Below the pieces are notes generated by a model. It was not told the DNA's origin. It ran no database searches and saw only the letters and a program-made list of their open reading frames with translations. This document shows positions 7,975-17,605 of a stretch of DNA of 64,000 bases, one piece after another. Where the stretch lies: assembly GCA_013376735.1 (NCBI GenBank), contig VINJ01000001.1, positions 620,001-684,000 on the forward strand, in the 5' to 3' direction. Position numbers and translations under genes: made by a program. How positions within the stretch are numbered: position 1 is the first letter of the stretch; each line of letters opens with the position of its first letter. Origin of the DNA: a bacterium Scap17. GTDB lineage: Bacteria > Pseudomonadota > Gammaproteobacteria > Pseudomonadales > Halomonadaceae.

Positions 7975-9570
7975 TCAGCCGGCGAAGGCCAGATAGATCA
8001 CCATCACCAGTACCAGCAGAACGATGCTGGCGATACGCGTGCCGGCCCAGGGCGTCATGTCGATGGCGCCGACATCCTGCTGGACCCAGGGTTCGGCACG
8101 CGGTGACAGCTTGCCGATCACCAGCATCAGAGCGATCAATACCACCAGCACGATGGCGATGAAGTGGAAGTTGTGCACCTGGTCGACCAGCTCGGAGAGC
8201 GTCGGCACGAAGTAGAACAGGCCGATGACCGCGCAGCCGAGTACCAGCGCCAGATTGGCGGCGATGGCGGGTACGCGCTCGGAGGCCAGACCTACCACGA
8301 TCACCGCCAGCAACGGGATGTAGTAGATCGAGTTCACCTTCTGGATGTAAACGAACAGGCTTTCCTGGGTCGCCAGCAGCGGCGCGATGGCCATCGCGGC
8401 GGCGGCCATGATCCAGCCGGCCCACTTGGAGGCAGTGACCACTTCCTCATCGCTGGCACCGGGCTTGAGGCGTGCCTTGTAGACATCGAGGCTGAACAGG
8501 GTGGCGGTGGAGTTGAGCGCCGAGTTGAAGGACGACAGGATCGCGCCGACCATCGCCGCAGCGAAGAAGCCGGTCAGCGGAGCAGGCAATACATCGAAGA
8601 CCAGCCGGCCATAGGCGGCATCGGCCTTGATGCCGTCACCGGCGTACAGTTGATAGGCGATGATGCCCGGCAGCACCAGGTACAGCGGGCCCAGCAGCTT
8701 GAGGGCACCGGTCAGCAGTACGCCCTTCTGGCCCTCGGCCAGAGTCTTGGCGGCAAAGGTGCGTTGGATGATCTGCTGATTGGTACACCAGTAGAACATG
8801 TTGAGCAGCAGCACCCCGGTGAATAGGGTCGAGACCGGCACTGACTGGTCATCCCCGCCCAGCGAATTGAGCTTCTCCGGGTGGGTCTCCTTGAGCGTCT
8901 CCCAGCCGGCGAGAATGCCATTGCCGTCACCGACACGGTCCAGCCCGTAGTAGACGATGATCATGCCGCCGATCAGCAGGCCGATGCCGTTCAAGGTATC
9001 GGAGATGGCGATGGAGCGCAGGCCACCGAAGAGGGCATAGATGGCACCGGCGATGCCGACGGCGATCACGGTGCCGGTCAGCAGCACCATCTGCGAGTCG
9101 ATGCCGGTCAGGGCGTGCAGGTCGAGCACGCCCATCAGGCCGAGGGCGCCGGAGTAGAGAATGCTGGGCAGCAGGATGATGGCGTAGGCCAGCATGAAGA
9201 TCAGGTTGGCCAGCAGTTGGGTGGTGCGATCGAAGCGCAGTGCCAGCAGTTCCGGCAGGGTGGTGATGCCGCTCTTGAGGAAGCGTGGCAGGAAGAACAT
9301 GGCCATCGCGACCAGCGAGACCACGGCCACCACTTCCCAGGCCATCACGGAGAGGCCGTCGGTGAAGGCGGCGCCGTTGAGGCCCACCATCTGCTCGGTG
9401 GAGAGATTGGTCATCAGCAGGGAGCCTGCGATGATCGGGAAGGTCAGACTGCGCCCGGCGAGGAAATAGCCGGTGGAATGTTGATGATCGTCACGACGGG
9501 TCAGCCACCAGGTGATCACGGCGACCAGCCCCGTGAAGAACACGAAGGAGCTCAGGGTGAGGGCGTTCAT
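7975..9570 (-). CDS. Sodium:solute symporter (SSS/SLC5 family), copy 2
   Basis: 531 aa from the ATG at 9570, with AAGGA 8 nt upstream. It is a close paralogue of the neighbouring copy 1, by eye about three quarters identical over the whole length. The longest shared runs are around NLSTEQMVGLNGAAFTDGL, FYWCTNQQIIQRTFAAKTL and PLTGFFAAAMVGAILSSFN; divergence is concentrated in a helix pair near residues 150-170 and in loops. The same 13-14 hydrophobic segments are present. Tandem retention suggests either dosage or different substrates/conditions. Upstream there are two TTGTCTGA elements 21 bp apart that may be an operator. Substrate unknown. Confidence 0.88.
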   Translation of the reverse strand: MNALTLSSFVFFTGLVAVITWWLTRRDDHQHSTGYFLAGRSLTFPIIAGSLLMTNLSTEQMVGLNGAAFTDGLSVMAWEVVAVVSLVAMAMFFLPRFLKSGITTLPELLALRFDRTTQLLANLIFMLAYAIILLPSILYSGALGLMGVLDLHALTGIDSQMVLLTGTVIAVGIAGAIYALFGGLRSIAISDTLNGIGLLIGGMIIVYYGLDRVGDGNGILAGWETLKETHPEKLNSLGGDDQSVPVSTLFTGVLLLNMFYWCTNQQIIQRTFAAKTLAEGQKGVLLTGALKLLGPLYLVLPGIIAYQLYAGDGIKADAAYGRLVFDVLPAPLTGFFAAAMVGAILSSFNSALNSTATLFSLDVYKARLKPGASDEEVVTASKWAGWIMAAAAMAIAPLLATQESLFVYIQKVNSIYYIPLLAVIVVGLASERVPAIAANLALVLGCAVIGLFYFVPTLSELVDQVHNFHFIAIVLVVLIALMLVIGKLSPRAEPWVQQDVGAIDMTPWAGTRIASIVLLVLVMVIYLAFAG

Positions 9571-9741
9571 GGCGTTATCCTTGTTGAACAACAGGGCTCG
9601 GAGGCCTGCTTGCTCAGCTGCCCATCGTCTGCAGAACATGCCTCACCGTTGGCGCGCGGTACCACGAGACACGCTGTCAGCGACCGACATCTAGCGTGCC
9701 GGTCAGTGTCAAAGAAATGCAGAACCCTCACCATTGACAAT

Positions 9742-9772
9742 TTGTCTGACATTTTTCTGTAATTGTCTGATT
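9742..9772. promoter_or_regulatory. Candidate operator: paired TTGTCTGA elements
   Basis: TTGTCTGACA (9742-9751) and TTGTCTGATT (9763-9772) start 21 bp apart, two helical turns, upstream of symporter copy 2. The core TGTC-T-GACA is a short dyad of the type bound by FCD-class GntR regulators. The regulator is not known. Confidence 0.35.
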
Positions 9773-9820
9773 CATGCAGACATAGCCCGCCAGCGGCTGT
9801 CGACCTGTCGCCATGACCAG

Positions 9821-9867
9821 AACGCCCCGCCTCTTGCGTGTCGATCGACGGCAGGAGGCGGGGCGTT
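9821..9867 (-). terminator. Hairpin downstream of phoD
   Basis: 13-bp perfect stem (9821-9833 with 9855-9867), GC-rich, about 80 bp after the phoD stop. Only a short T stretch follows on the minus strand. Confidence 0.55.
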
Positions 9868-9945
9868 GTCGTTGTCAGAACCTGGTATCGCAAGCCGCCA
9901 GTCAGCCGCGAGTGCCAGAAGCGGGTGGCGGAACAGAAACCGCTG

Positions 9946-11670
9946 TCAGGCGCTGGCGGCGGGAGTCAGCACCTGCTGATAGAGCGAGGCGCCATGGATG
10001 TCCTTGAGCGTGACGGTCAGCGCCTCACTTTCCGGATCAAGATCCACCTGGCCGAAGAACTGGAATCCTTCACTGGGTGACATATTGGCGCGCCCTTGCG
10101 GCGGGGCCTTCACGAACTCCAGTTTTGGCCCGAAGGTATTGTCCAGCTCGCCCGGCCCGTAGGTGCCGGCGTGGATCGGACCGCTGACGAATTCCCAGAA
10201 CGGCGTGAAGTCCTTGAAGACGGCGCGCTCGGGCGAATAGTGATGTGCGGCGGTGTAATGCACGTCGGCAGTCAGCCAGACCAGATTCTGGATGTCGTGA
10301 TCGCGCACGAACTTGAGCAGTTCGGCAATCTCCTGCTCGCGTCCCAGCGCCTCGCCATCGCCATTGGCGCCGTTCTCGAAGTTGTCGCCATCACGCACCA
10401 GCAGCCCGATGGGCATGTCGGAGGCGATGATCTTCCAGGTGGCGGTGCTGGCCTTGAGCGACTGCTTGAGCCAGGCAAGCTGATCACGGCCCAGGAAGTC
10501 GGTCTCGGGGCCACGCTCGGACTGGCGGTTGGCGGAATTGGCGCCGCGGAAGCTGCGCATGTCGAGCATGAACATCTCGAGCCCCGGCCCGAAGCTGAAG
10601 TTGCGGTGGATGCGCTCCGGCGCCTCTGGGCCGGTGCGCAGCGGCATGTTCTCGAGGAAGGCACGCCGCGCATTGGCGGACAGCACATCGAGATTCTTCT
10701 CGGTGTAGCGACTGTCCTCGAGAATCTCGCCCGGGTACCAGTTGTTGGTGGTCTCGTGGTCATCCCACTGGGCGAACATCGGCACTTCGGCATTGAAACG
10801 GCGCAGGTTCTCGTCCATCAGGTTGTAGGCGTACTGGCCACGATACTCGTCCAGCGTTTCTGCCACCTTGGACTTGGCCGGTGTGACGATGTTGCGCCAC
10901 AGGCTGCCGTCATGCTGGGTGACGCTCTCCTCGAGCGGGCCATCGGCATAGATGGTGTCACCGGAGTGGAGGAAGAAGTCCGGCTGGACCTGACGCATGG
11001 TCTCGTAGAGACGCAGGCCGCCGAAGTCCGGATTGATGCCCCAGCCCTGGCCGACGGTGTCGCCGGACCACACGAAGCGCAAGGCGCGCGGTCGCTGGGC
11101 GCTCGGCGGCAGAACCAGGCGACCGGCGGTGGCCTCGCTGATGGCGCGGTGGTCATCCAGCGCTGCGTAACGTACCCGGTAGAAGACCTCGCCGCTGGCG
11201 TTGGCGCGAGTATTGATACGGGTCAGGTCCAGCTTGCTGGTCAGGCCATCCGTCGGCAGGGCCACCGGGCCACGCATCTGGAAGGCGCCGCGCATCTCGG
11301 GATTGTCGGCCAGCTCGATCAGCATGCGTGCCGGCTTGTCGCTCTGACTCCACAGCATGGCGCGGCTGGCGGTCACGTCGCCGCTCATCACGCCAGAGGG
11401 CATGCGTGGTCGCCGCCCCTCAGCCATCACGATGGCGGGAGCGCCGAGCAGGCCCGTGGTCGCCAGCAGCCCGACCCCAGCACCCTGCAGGCCACGCCCC
11501 AGCAGCTGGCGGCGGTCCATCCGTGACGGGGCGCCGGCGGGGGTGACTGTCGCAGCGTCATTGCCGGCTGGCGCAGCGCTTGGCGAAGAGGGGGATATGG
11601 GGGTGGTTTGAGCGGCGTGGGACTTGCGAGAGGAGCGCAAAGGCAGCAGATCAGACAGACGGCGGGACAT
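9946..11670 (-). CDS. phoD: PhoD-like alkaline phosphatase/phosphodiesterase, Tat-exported
   Basis: 574 aa. A twin-arginine signal (DRRQLLGRG, residues 52-60, followed by a hydrophobic stretch ending GAPAIVMAEG) directs export; the preceding n-region of about 50 residues is unusually long. The ATG at 11670 is chosen for its AAGGA site. The mature part has the PhoD N-terminal domain (MPSGVMSGDVTASRAMLWSQ) and the metallophosphatase core with FVWSGDTVGQ, FFLHSGDTIYADGP, FAQWDDHETTNNW and LTADVHYTAAHHY, carrying the Asp, His and Asn ligands of the Ca/Fe centre. The role is to release phosphate from phosphodiesters and monoesters in the periplasm. I saw no convincing Pho box in the 266 bp upstream. 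Confidence 0.9.
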   Translation of the reverse strand: MSRRLSDLLPLRSSRKSHAAQTTPISPSSPSAAPAGNDAATVTPAGAPSRMDRRQLLGRGLQGAGVGLLATTGLLGAPAIVMAEGRRPRMPSGVMSGDVTASRAMLWSQSDKPARMLIELADNPEMRGAFQMRGPVALPTDGLTSKLDLTRINTRANASGEVFYRVRYAALDDHRAISEATAGRLVLPPSAQRPRALRFVWSGDTVGQGWGINPDFGGLRLYETMRQVQPDFFLHSGDTIYADGPLEESVTQHDGSLWRNIVTPAKSKVAETLDEYRGQYAYNLMDENLRRFNAEVPMFAQWDDHETTNNWYPGEILEDSRYTEKNLDVLSANARRAFLENMPLRTGPEAPERIHRNFSFGPGLEMFMLDMRSFRGANSANRQSERGPETDFLGRDQLAWLKQSLKASTATWKIIASDMPIGLLVRDGDNFENGANGDGEALGREQEIAELLKFVRDHDIQNLVWLTADVHYTAAHHYSPERAVFKDFTPFWEFVSGPIHAGTYGPGELDNTFGPKLEFVKAPPQGRANMSPSEGFQFFGQVDLDPESEALTVTLKDIHGASLYQQVLTPAASA

Positions 11671-11936
11671 GACGGGCTTCCTTGTAAGGGTCTGGCGTCA
11701 GGTTGGGGTAGAGAGTGGCAACATAAGTGACATCAAGGCACCAGCCAGCGCGGGACAGGCCGCAAAGGCTGACAGCACTGATGGGAGAGGCTACTTTCCA
11801 CGCTCAAGATGAAGATCCGGTGTCAGAACCATGATCACCACGCGCTGCTCAGGACCGGCACTCGCAGTGCAAGGTGGTGCGCTCCGTCAGGCCTGTCTCG
11901 CGGCTTTCTTCCCGACTCCACGCAAGGACACCTTCG

Positions 11937-12554
11937 ATGCCCCCCTCCATGCCCCCCTCAAGCCCCTCGGAATCCCCGCAACCTGACGCCGCCAGGCTGA
12001 TCGCGGACAGCCATCCCCAGGCACGGCAGGTACTCGATTACTGGTTCACTCAGCTGACGCCCAAGGACTGGTTTCGCAAGAGCGATGCCCTCGATGCTCA
12101 GCTGCGCGAACGATTCGCGGAGCTACTCGAGCAGGCGCAGGCCTGTGAACTGTGGGAGTGGCGCACCACTCCCGGTGGGCGGCTGGCGGAAATCCTGCTG
12201 CTGGACCAGTTTGCGCGCAATATCCATCGCGATACGCCGCGCGCCTTCAGTGGCGACAACCTGGCACTCGCGCTCTCCCAGCAGGCCGTCATGCTGGGCG
12301 ATCTGGAGCACTTGCCGATCGCGTGGCAGCCCTTCGCGATCATGCCGTGGATGCACAGCGAATCGTTGCGCATCCATGAATACGCCGAACAATTGTTCGC
12401 ACGCCCCGGTCTCGAGCACACCTTGCGCTACGAGCATCTGCATGCGGACATCGTGCGTAGATTCGGCCGTTACCCGCATCGCAATGCGATTCTCGGTCGC
12501 GAGTCCACGCCTGACGAGGTCGCCTTCCTGGGCCAGCCAGGCTCATCCTTCTGA
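11937..12554 (+). CDS. DUF924 family protein
   Basis: 205 aa. The start at 11937 is supported by AAGGA at 11924-11928; the frame extends further upstream without a ribosome site. After a Pro/Ser-rich leader the protein is helical: VLDYWFTQLTPKDWFRKSD, LAEILLLDQFARNIHRDTPRAF and LPIAWQPFAIMPWMHSESL. These are the hallmarks of the DUF924 (COG3803) family, tetratricopeptide-like helical proteins of unknown role. It is probably cytoplasmic. It sits alone between divergent phoD and the small membrane protein gene, 98 bp upstream of the latter. Confidence 0.85.
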   Translation: MPPSMPPSSPSESPQPDAARLIADSHPQARQVLDYWFTQLTPKDWFRKSDALDAQLRERFAELLEQAQACELWEWRTTPGGRLAEILLLDQFARNIHRDTPRAFSGDNLALALSQQAVMLGDLEHLPIAWQPFAIMPWMHSESLRIHEYAEQLFARPGLEHTLRYEHLHADIVRRFGRYPHRNAILGRESTPDEVAFLGQPGSSF

Positions 12555-12652
12555 CAAATGAAAGATCGCCCCCTTTTAATTGTATGGCGTCGTCTCCAAG
12601 ACTTTTACAGCGGCGCCAAGCGCCCGTACATCAGTAAGGAAGGAGACAGCAG

Positions 12653-12898
12653 ATGGGTATCATTCTCGGATTGATCATCGGTGGTCTGGCCGGCTGGATC
12701 GCAGGCAACATCATGCGCGGCGGCAGCTTCGGCATTCTTGGCAACATCGTCGTCGGTGTCGTCGGCGGCCTGCTGGGCAGCGTCATCTTCAAGCTGCTGG
12801 GGCTCGCCACCACCGGCATCATCGGCTCGCTGGTCGTCTCGGTCGTGGGGGCGGTGGTGTTGCTGTGGATCGTCTCGAAGGTCAAGTCCAAAGCCTGA
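12653..12898 (+). CDS. GlsB/YeaQ/YmgE-family small membrane protein
   Basis: 81 aa, very hydrophobic and Gly-rich, with three membrane segments (MGIILGLIIGGLAGWIAG; GILGNIVVGVVGGLLGSVI; GIIGSLVVSVVGAVVLLWIV) and a basic tail KVKSKA. This is the pattern and length of the transglycosylase-associated GlsB/YeaQ/YmgE family, often induced in stationary phase or envelope stress. An AAGGAGA ribosome site lies 7 nt before the ATG. Molecular function unknown; the older name transglycosylase-associated does not imply an enzyme. Confidence 0.9.
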   Translation: MGIILGLIIGGLAGWIAGNIMRGGSFGILGNIVVGVVGGLLGSVIFKLLGLATTGIIGSLVVSVVGAVVLLWIVSKVKSKA

Positions 12899-13217
12899 CG
12901 GCGCGCTGTCGAGCCCCGTCAGGCGCGAATTAGCAAGCGCAAGCAGCAAGTACAGTCGTCAACAGCAAGTGAAGTCCCTTGCGGGTGTCTGGATGGATTC
13001 GATGTAGCCACCCGCCGCAGCAACGCCTCTTGTCACCCGGGGTACCTGAATGCCCGGTGATCTGTCACGGCGCCTAGAGGCGCCTTGTCGAGGTGTGTAC
13101 CTGGACAGGAAGTACCTGGACAAGAAGTACGCCGGCAAGAGGCGGCAAGGCCGAATCATCCTCCAGCGCCACAGTAGTGGCGCGTTGCGGATCTAGCGAA
13201 AACAGGAGCGTTTGAGC
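12899..13217. other. Intergenic region upstream of katE
   Basis: 319 bp. It contains several short dyads (GGCGCC near 13069-13084; GCGCCAC/GTGGCGC at 13166-13183) and a 15-bp tandem repeat (13097-13141). The katE promoter must lie here but I cannot fix its boxes. Confidence 0.5.
13097..13141. repeat. 15-bp tandem repeat, 3 copies
   Basis: GTACCTGGACAGGAA, GTACCTGGACAAGAA and a decayed third unit GTACGCCGGCAAGAG are contiguous, 80-120 bp before the katE start. Confidence 0.85.
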
Positions 13218-15464
13218 ATGGCGAGCAATGAGCACGATTCTGCACCTTCTTCCCCGTCGAATGCCGACAGTGCGAAGTGCCCCTATCATGAGGGCCAGAA
13301 TCGCTCGGCAGAGGGAGAGAACCCCTATACCCATCCCAACCGCAATGGGCCGCACGACACCAGGCCCAATGCCGGTGATGGCCATGCCAAGGACGAGGCG
13401 TTGGAGACCTATCGCACCGACGCCGAAGGGCATGATCTGCGTACCAACCAGGGGCTGCGCATCGCGGACAACCACAACTCGCTGAAGGCGGGAGAGCGCG
13501 GTCCGACCCTGATGGAAGATTTCATCTTCCGCGAGAAGATGAACCACTTCGACAATGAACGTATTCCTGAGCGTATCGTTCACGCGCGCGGCGCGGCCGC
13601 GCACGGGTATTTTCAGGCCTACGACAATGCCGCCAGATATTCCAAGGCTGGTGTGTTCAGCGACCCGTCCAGGAAGACGCCGGTATTCGTGCGCTTCTCG
13701 ACCGTGCAGGGCTCGCGTGGCTCCAACGACACCGTGCGCGACGTGCGCGGCTTCGCGACCAAGTTCTATACCGATGACGGCAACTGGGACCTGGTCGGCA
13801 ATGACATCCCGGTCTTCTTCATCCAGGACGCGATGAAGTTTCCCGACTTCGTGCACGCGGTGAAGCCGGAACCGCACAACGAGATTCCCCAGGGGCAGTC
13901 GGCCCACGATACCTTCTGGGACTTCGTGTCACTGATGCCGGAAACCACTCACACCGTGCTGTGGACCATGTCGGACCGCGCCTTCCCGCGTCATTACCGC
14001 AACATGGAAGGCTTCGGTGTGCATACCTTCCGTCTGATTGACAGCGAAGGCGTGTCGCGCTTCGTCAAGTTCCACTGGAAGCCGGTGGCCGGTACCTGCT
14101 CGCTGATCTGGGATGAAGCCCAGAAGCTGTGGGGGCGTGACCCGGACTTCAACCGTCGCATGATGTGGGATGACATCAAGAGCGGTGCACCGCTGGAGTG
14201 GGAGCTGGGCATTCAGGTGGTCGAGGAGAAGGACGAGCACAGCTTCGACTTCGACATTCTCGACCCCACCAAGCTGATCCCCGAATCGCTGGTACCGGTG
14301 GTGCCGATCGGCAAGATGGTGCTGGACCGCAATCCGGACAACTACTTCGCCGAGACCGAGCAGGTCGCCTTCAATCCGGCCAACATCGTGCCGGGGATCG
14401 ACTTCTCCAATGACCCGCTGCTGCAGGGGCGTCTGTTCTCCTATCTGGATACCCAGATGCTGCGCCTTGGTGGGCCGAACTTCCACGAGATTCCCATCAA
14501 CCAGCCGGTGTGCCCGTTCCACAACAACCAGCGCGATGCCCAGCATCGACAGACCATCAACACGGGGCAGGCGTCCTACGAGCCGAACTCCATCGATGGT
14601 GGCTGGCCGGCCGAGACACCGCCGTCCAACGATGCCCATGGCGGCTTCGAGCCGCATCATGAGCGCATCGAGGCGCACAAGGTACGTGCGCGCAGTGCCT
14701 CCTTCGGGGATCACTATTCCCAGGCCACCCTGTTCTGGAACAGTCAGACTGACGTGGAGAAGGAGCACATCATCGCGGCCTACACCTTCGAGCTTTCCAA
14801 GGTCGAGCGTCCGTGGATCCGAGAGCGGGTGATCACCGAGATCCTGCCCAACATCGATCTGGAGCTGGCACGTCGCGTCGGTGAGAATCACGGCATCGAG
14901 ACACCGACCAGCAAGCCCGCGCCGGACGGTGAACTGGGCACCCGCCAGGTCGACAGCGACCCGGCGCTGAGCCTGATGGCGCGCCTGCCGGACTCGATCG
15001 CCACCCGCAAGGTCGCGATTCTGGCCGCCGATGGCGTCGCCATGGAAGATGTTCGCTCGACCAAGGAACAGCTGGCCGCCGAGGGTGCCGAAGGGGTGTT
15101 GATCGCCCCGAGCATGGCGCCGATCAAGGCCGGAGACGGCACCATGCTGTCGCCGGATGCGATGCTCAATGGCCTGCCGTCCGTGGCGGTGGATGCCGTC
15201 GTCGTCGCTGGCGGTGTGGGTAGCGTCGAGACGCTGAGCGGCTCGGGCCTCGGGCTCTATTATGTCCAGGAAGCCTACAAGCACCTGAAGCCCATCGTGG
15301 CCATCGGCGAAGGCAAGGAGCTGCTGGCCGCCGCACGCGTGTCGGTCGAGGAGGGCGTCATCCTGGTGGATGATGTACTCGCCGCCAGCCTGCCGCTGCG
15401 TGATGCCCTGATGGCTCACCGGGTGTGGTCGCGCGATGCGCGTGCCAATCAGATGCCAGCATGA
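13218..15464 (+). CDS. katE: Catalase HPII, large-subunit (clade 2) with C-terminal GATase-like domain
   Basis: 748 aa, like E. coli KatE (753 aa). It disproportionates H2O2 to water and O2 using haem. Catalytic His122 (in [11 protein letters not shown]), Asn195 (VGNDIPVFF) and proximal haem-ligand Tyr409 (FSYLDTQ) are all present, each offset by six from E. coli H128/N201/Y415. Residues ~1-75 form the hydrophilic extension. From about residue 590 ([16 protein letters not shown]) comes the flavodoxin/DJ-1-like domain typical of large catalases. The ATG at 13218 is preferred over the TTG at 13212 because AGGAG is 9 nt upstream. Followed by a strong terminator and then a second catalase. Confidence 0.95.
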   Translation: MASNEHDSAPSSPSNADSAKCPYHEGQNRSAEGENPYTHPNRNGPHDTRPNAGDGHAKDEALETYRTDAEGHDLRTNQGLRIADNHNSLKAGERGPTLMEDFIFREKMNHFDNERIPERIVHARGAAAHGYFQAYDNAARYSKAGVFSDPSRKTPVFVRFSTVQGSRGSNDTVRDVRGFATKFYTDDGNWDLVGNDIPVFFIQDAMKFPDFVHAVKPEPHNEIPQGQSAHDTFWDFVSLMPETTHTVLWTMSDRAFPRHYRNMEGFGVHTFRLIDSEGVSRFVKFHWKPVAGTCSLIWDEAQKLWGRDPDFNRRMMWDDIKSGAPLEWELGIQVVEEKDEHSFDFDILDPTKLIPESLVPVVPIGKMVLDRNPDNYFAETEQVAFNPANIVPGIDFSNDPLLQGRLFSYLDTQMLRLGGPNFHEIPINQPVCPFHNNQRDAQHRQTINTGQASYEPNSIDGGWPAETPPSNDAHGGFEPHHERIEAHKVRARSASFGDHYSQATLFWNSQTDVEKEHIIAAYTFELSKVERPWIRERVITEILPNIDLELARRVGENHGIETPTSKPAPDGELGTRQVDSDPALSLMARLPDSIATRKVAILAADGVAMEDVRSTKEQLAAEGAEGVLIAPSMAPIKAGDGTMLSPDAMLNGLPSVAVDAVVVAGGVGSVETLSGSGLGLYYVQEAYKHLKPIVAIGEGKELLAAARVSVEEGVILVDDVLAASLPLRDALMAHRVWSRDARANQMPA

Positions 15465-15915
15465 GGCGCTGACGCCCCACAAGGTATGGTATGACTCACC
15501 AAGCCCCCTGACCTGCGAAGGTCAGGGGGCTTTTTCATGGTCATGATGTGGTCATCTGTGAACGTGAAGATGGGGTGGCGGTGATAAGGTGTAAACAGGG
15601 TTGATGATGTCGTCGGGTTGAGTGCCGTCCTGCGGTTCACGCCGCTGAGAGGGGTTGATAGGCTCGGTGATAGGGGCTGATTATCGAAGGCATGCTGGTA
15701 ATTGATTATCGCTGGATTCATCAGATGCGTAAGGTAAATAGGCATCAAGGGGTCACAAGCCAGCACATGCCGGGCAGGCATCGGCCCCGACCCGATCCGA
15801 CAATGGGCTGCAGGCCTTCACATCAAGCAGCGCATGAAAATGTGACATCAGCAGTATCTGGCCTTGCCAGTCGAGTTTGATAGCGCTTTTTTCTACCTGA
15901 CAGGAGAACGTCTAC
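15465..15915. other. Intergenic region between the two catalase genes
   Basis: 451 bp. After the katE terminator (15501-15535) the region is AT-richer and carries GATAG/TTATC motifs (15657-15710), including the dyad GATA-N8-TATC at 15669-15685. It probably holds the katA promoter and regulator site; no gene is supported. Confidence 0.5.
15501..15535 (+). terminator. Rho-independent terminator of katE
   Basis: 14-bp stem (15501-15514 with 15519-15532), 4-nt loop and a T-run to 15535. Confidence 0.9.
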
Positions 15916-17442
15916 ATGTCCCAGACTCCACGCTATACCACAGGTAACGGCGCCCCGGTGCCTCACGATGACATCAGCCAGACAGCGGGCCCGAATGGTT
16001 CACTGACCTTCGACAACTGGCGTCTGTTCGAGAAGCTGGCGCACTTCAACCGTGAGCGCATTCCGGAGCGTGTCGTCCACGCCCGCGGCGTTGCCGCCTA
16101 CGGCACCTTCACCCTGACCCGTGACCTGTCTGATCTGACCATCGCCCGCTTCCTGCAGGGTGTCGGCAAGCAGACCCCGTTGCTGGCGCGTTTCTCCACC
16201 GTGGCCGGTGGCCAGGACAGCGGCGACAATACCCGTGACGTGCGTGGCTTCTCCTTGAAGTTCTATACCGAGGAAGGCAACTGGGACATGGTCGGCAACA
16301 ACACGCCGGTGTTCTTCATCCGCGAACCGTCCAAGTTTCCTGACTTCATTCACACCCAGAAGAAAGACCCGCGCACCAACATGGTCGACTGGCAGAACCG
16401 CTGGGAATTCTGGGCCAACCATCCGCAGGCGCTGCATCAGGTCACCATCCTGATGTCCGACCGCGGCATCCCGAAGTCGTTGACCACCATGAACGGCTAC
16501 AGCTCGCACACGCTGAGCCTGTGGAACGACAAGGGCGAGCGCGTCTGGGTCAAGTGGCACTTCAAGACCGATCAGGGCCACGAGACACTGACCGATGACG
16601 AAGCGGCACAGGTCGCACCGGACTTCCACCAGCACGACATGTTCACCCGCCTCGAGCGTGGCGAGCGTCCGAGCTGGACCGTCAACATCCAGGTGATGAC
16701 CGAGCAGCAGGCACGTGATTACCACATCAACCCGTTCGATCTGACCAAGGTGTGGCCGCATGGTGACTTCCCGCTGATCGAGATCGGCAAGATGGAGCTC
16801 AACCGCAACCCGGAGAACTACTTCGCGGAAGTCGAGCAGTCCGTCTTCTCGCCGTCCAACTTCGTGCCGGGTATCGGCGCCTCGCCGGACCGTGTGCTGC
16901 AGTCTCGTCTGTGGGCCTACGCCGATGCACACCGCTATCGTGTCGGTGCCAACGCCGAGCAGCTGCCGGTCAATCGTCCGATCTGCCCGGTCAACCACTA
17001 CCAGCGTGATGGCGTGATGGCGGGCATGTGCCCGGTCACCGGCCACGGTGGCGGCCCGCTGGGCGGCCAGGCCGGTCAGGGCGTGCCGGGAGAGACGAAG
17101 GAAGGTGGCCAGTACTCACGCACCAACTTCTATCCCAACGAGCGTGCTGACCAGGGCGCCCCGGTGCCGGACGCTACCGTCGCCGAGCCGCCGATGCCGC
17201 TGGAGCAGAACGCCTGGATGGGCTATCACGACAACAGCGATGAGGATAACTACAGCCAGGCCGGCAACCTCTATCGTCTGTTCGACGAAGGCCAGAAGAC
17301 GCGCATCACCGACGTCATCGCCGGCACCATGGTTGGCGTCAGCCACGTGGTCCAGGACAAGATGATCGCGCACTTCCGTCAGGCGGATGCCGATTATGGT
17401 GATCGTATCGCCACCAAGCTGGCCAAGCTCGATCCGCGCTGA
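15916..17442 (+). CDS. katA: Small-subunit catalase
   Basis: 508 aa, no C-terminal flavodoxin-like domain. Catalytic His55 (VVHARGVAAYG), Asn in VGNNTPVFFIR and haem-ligand Tyr335 (LWAYADAHRYR) are present. The C-terminal part carries a Gly-rich stretch (GHGGGPLGGQAGQG) before NYSQAGNLYRLF. The ribosome site AGGAG precedes the ATG. KatA/KatB naming within the clade cannot be settled by eye; there is no visible Sec signal, so it should be cytoplasmic. Standing directly after the HPII gene but with a terminator and a 450-bp gap between, it is likely to be expressed under different conditions (peroxide versus stationary phase is the usual split). Confidence 0.93.
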   Translation: MSQTPRYTTGNGAPVPHDDISQTAGPNGSLTFDNWRLFEKLAHFNRERIPERVVHARGVAAYGTFTLTRDLSDLTIARFLQGVGKQTPLLARFSTVAGGQDSGDNTRDVRGFSLKFYTEEGNWDMVGNNTPVFFIREPSKFPDFIHTQKKDPRTNMVDWQNRWEFWANHPQALHQVTILMSDRGIPKSLTTMNGYSSHTLSLWNDKGERVWVKWHFKTDQGHETLTDDEAAQVAPDFHQHDMFTRLERGERPSWTVNIQVMTEQQARDYHINPFDLTKVWPHGDFPLIEIGKMELNRNPENYFAEVEQSVFSPSNFVPGIGASPDRVLQSRLWAYADAHRYRVGANAEQLPVNRPICPVNHYQRDGVMAGMCPVTGHGGGPLGGQAGQGVPGETKEGGQYSRTNFYPNERADQGAPVPDATVAEPPMPLEQNAWMGYHDNSDEDNYSQAGNLYRLFDEGQKTRITDVIAGTMVGVSHVVQDKMIAHFRQADADYGDRIATKLAKLDPR

Positions 17443-17501
17443 GTCAGTCATGCTGCACCCTTCGTCAGGTCAGTAGTGCTACCTTGAGCTGACGAGAAAC
17501 T

Positions 17502-17535
17502 CAAGGCCCCCGCCGGGTAACCGGCGGGGGCCTTG
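17502..17535. terminator. Bidirectional terminator between katA and ptrB
   Basis: Perfect 15-bp stem (17502-17516 with 17521-17535) with loop GTAA between convergent genes. Confidence 0.85.
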
Positions 17536-17605
17536 TCGTATGCGGCTTTCAGGGTGCTATCCGACAGTCACAGCGCTGTGCGAAAGACACGCAAGCACAG
17601 GCACC

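Larger units (their letters stand above)
9571..9945. other. Intergenic region between symporter copy 2 and phoD
   Basis: 375 bp. Contains paired TTGTCTGA elements (9742-9772) upstream of the symporter and the phoD terminator hairpin (9821-9867). A TTGACA-N18-TGTAAT sigma70-like arrangement reads on the plus strand at 9734-9763 but has no plus-strand gene behind it. No protein-coding frame is supported. Confidence 0.5.

Noticed and set aside
9734-9763. Plus-strand TTGACA-N18-TGTAAT promoter
   Set aside because: No plus-strand gene within reach; it points into the 3' end of phoD. It may be an operator region of the symporter instead.
11671-11936. Pho box upstream of phoD
   Set aside because: Only one half (ATGTCAC on the minus strand) resembles the consensus; the second repeat at the right spacing does not.
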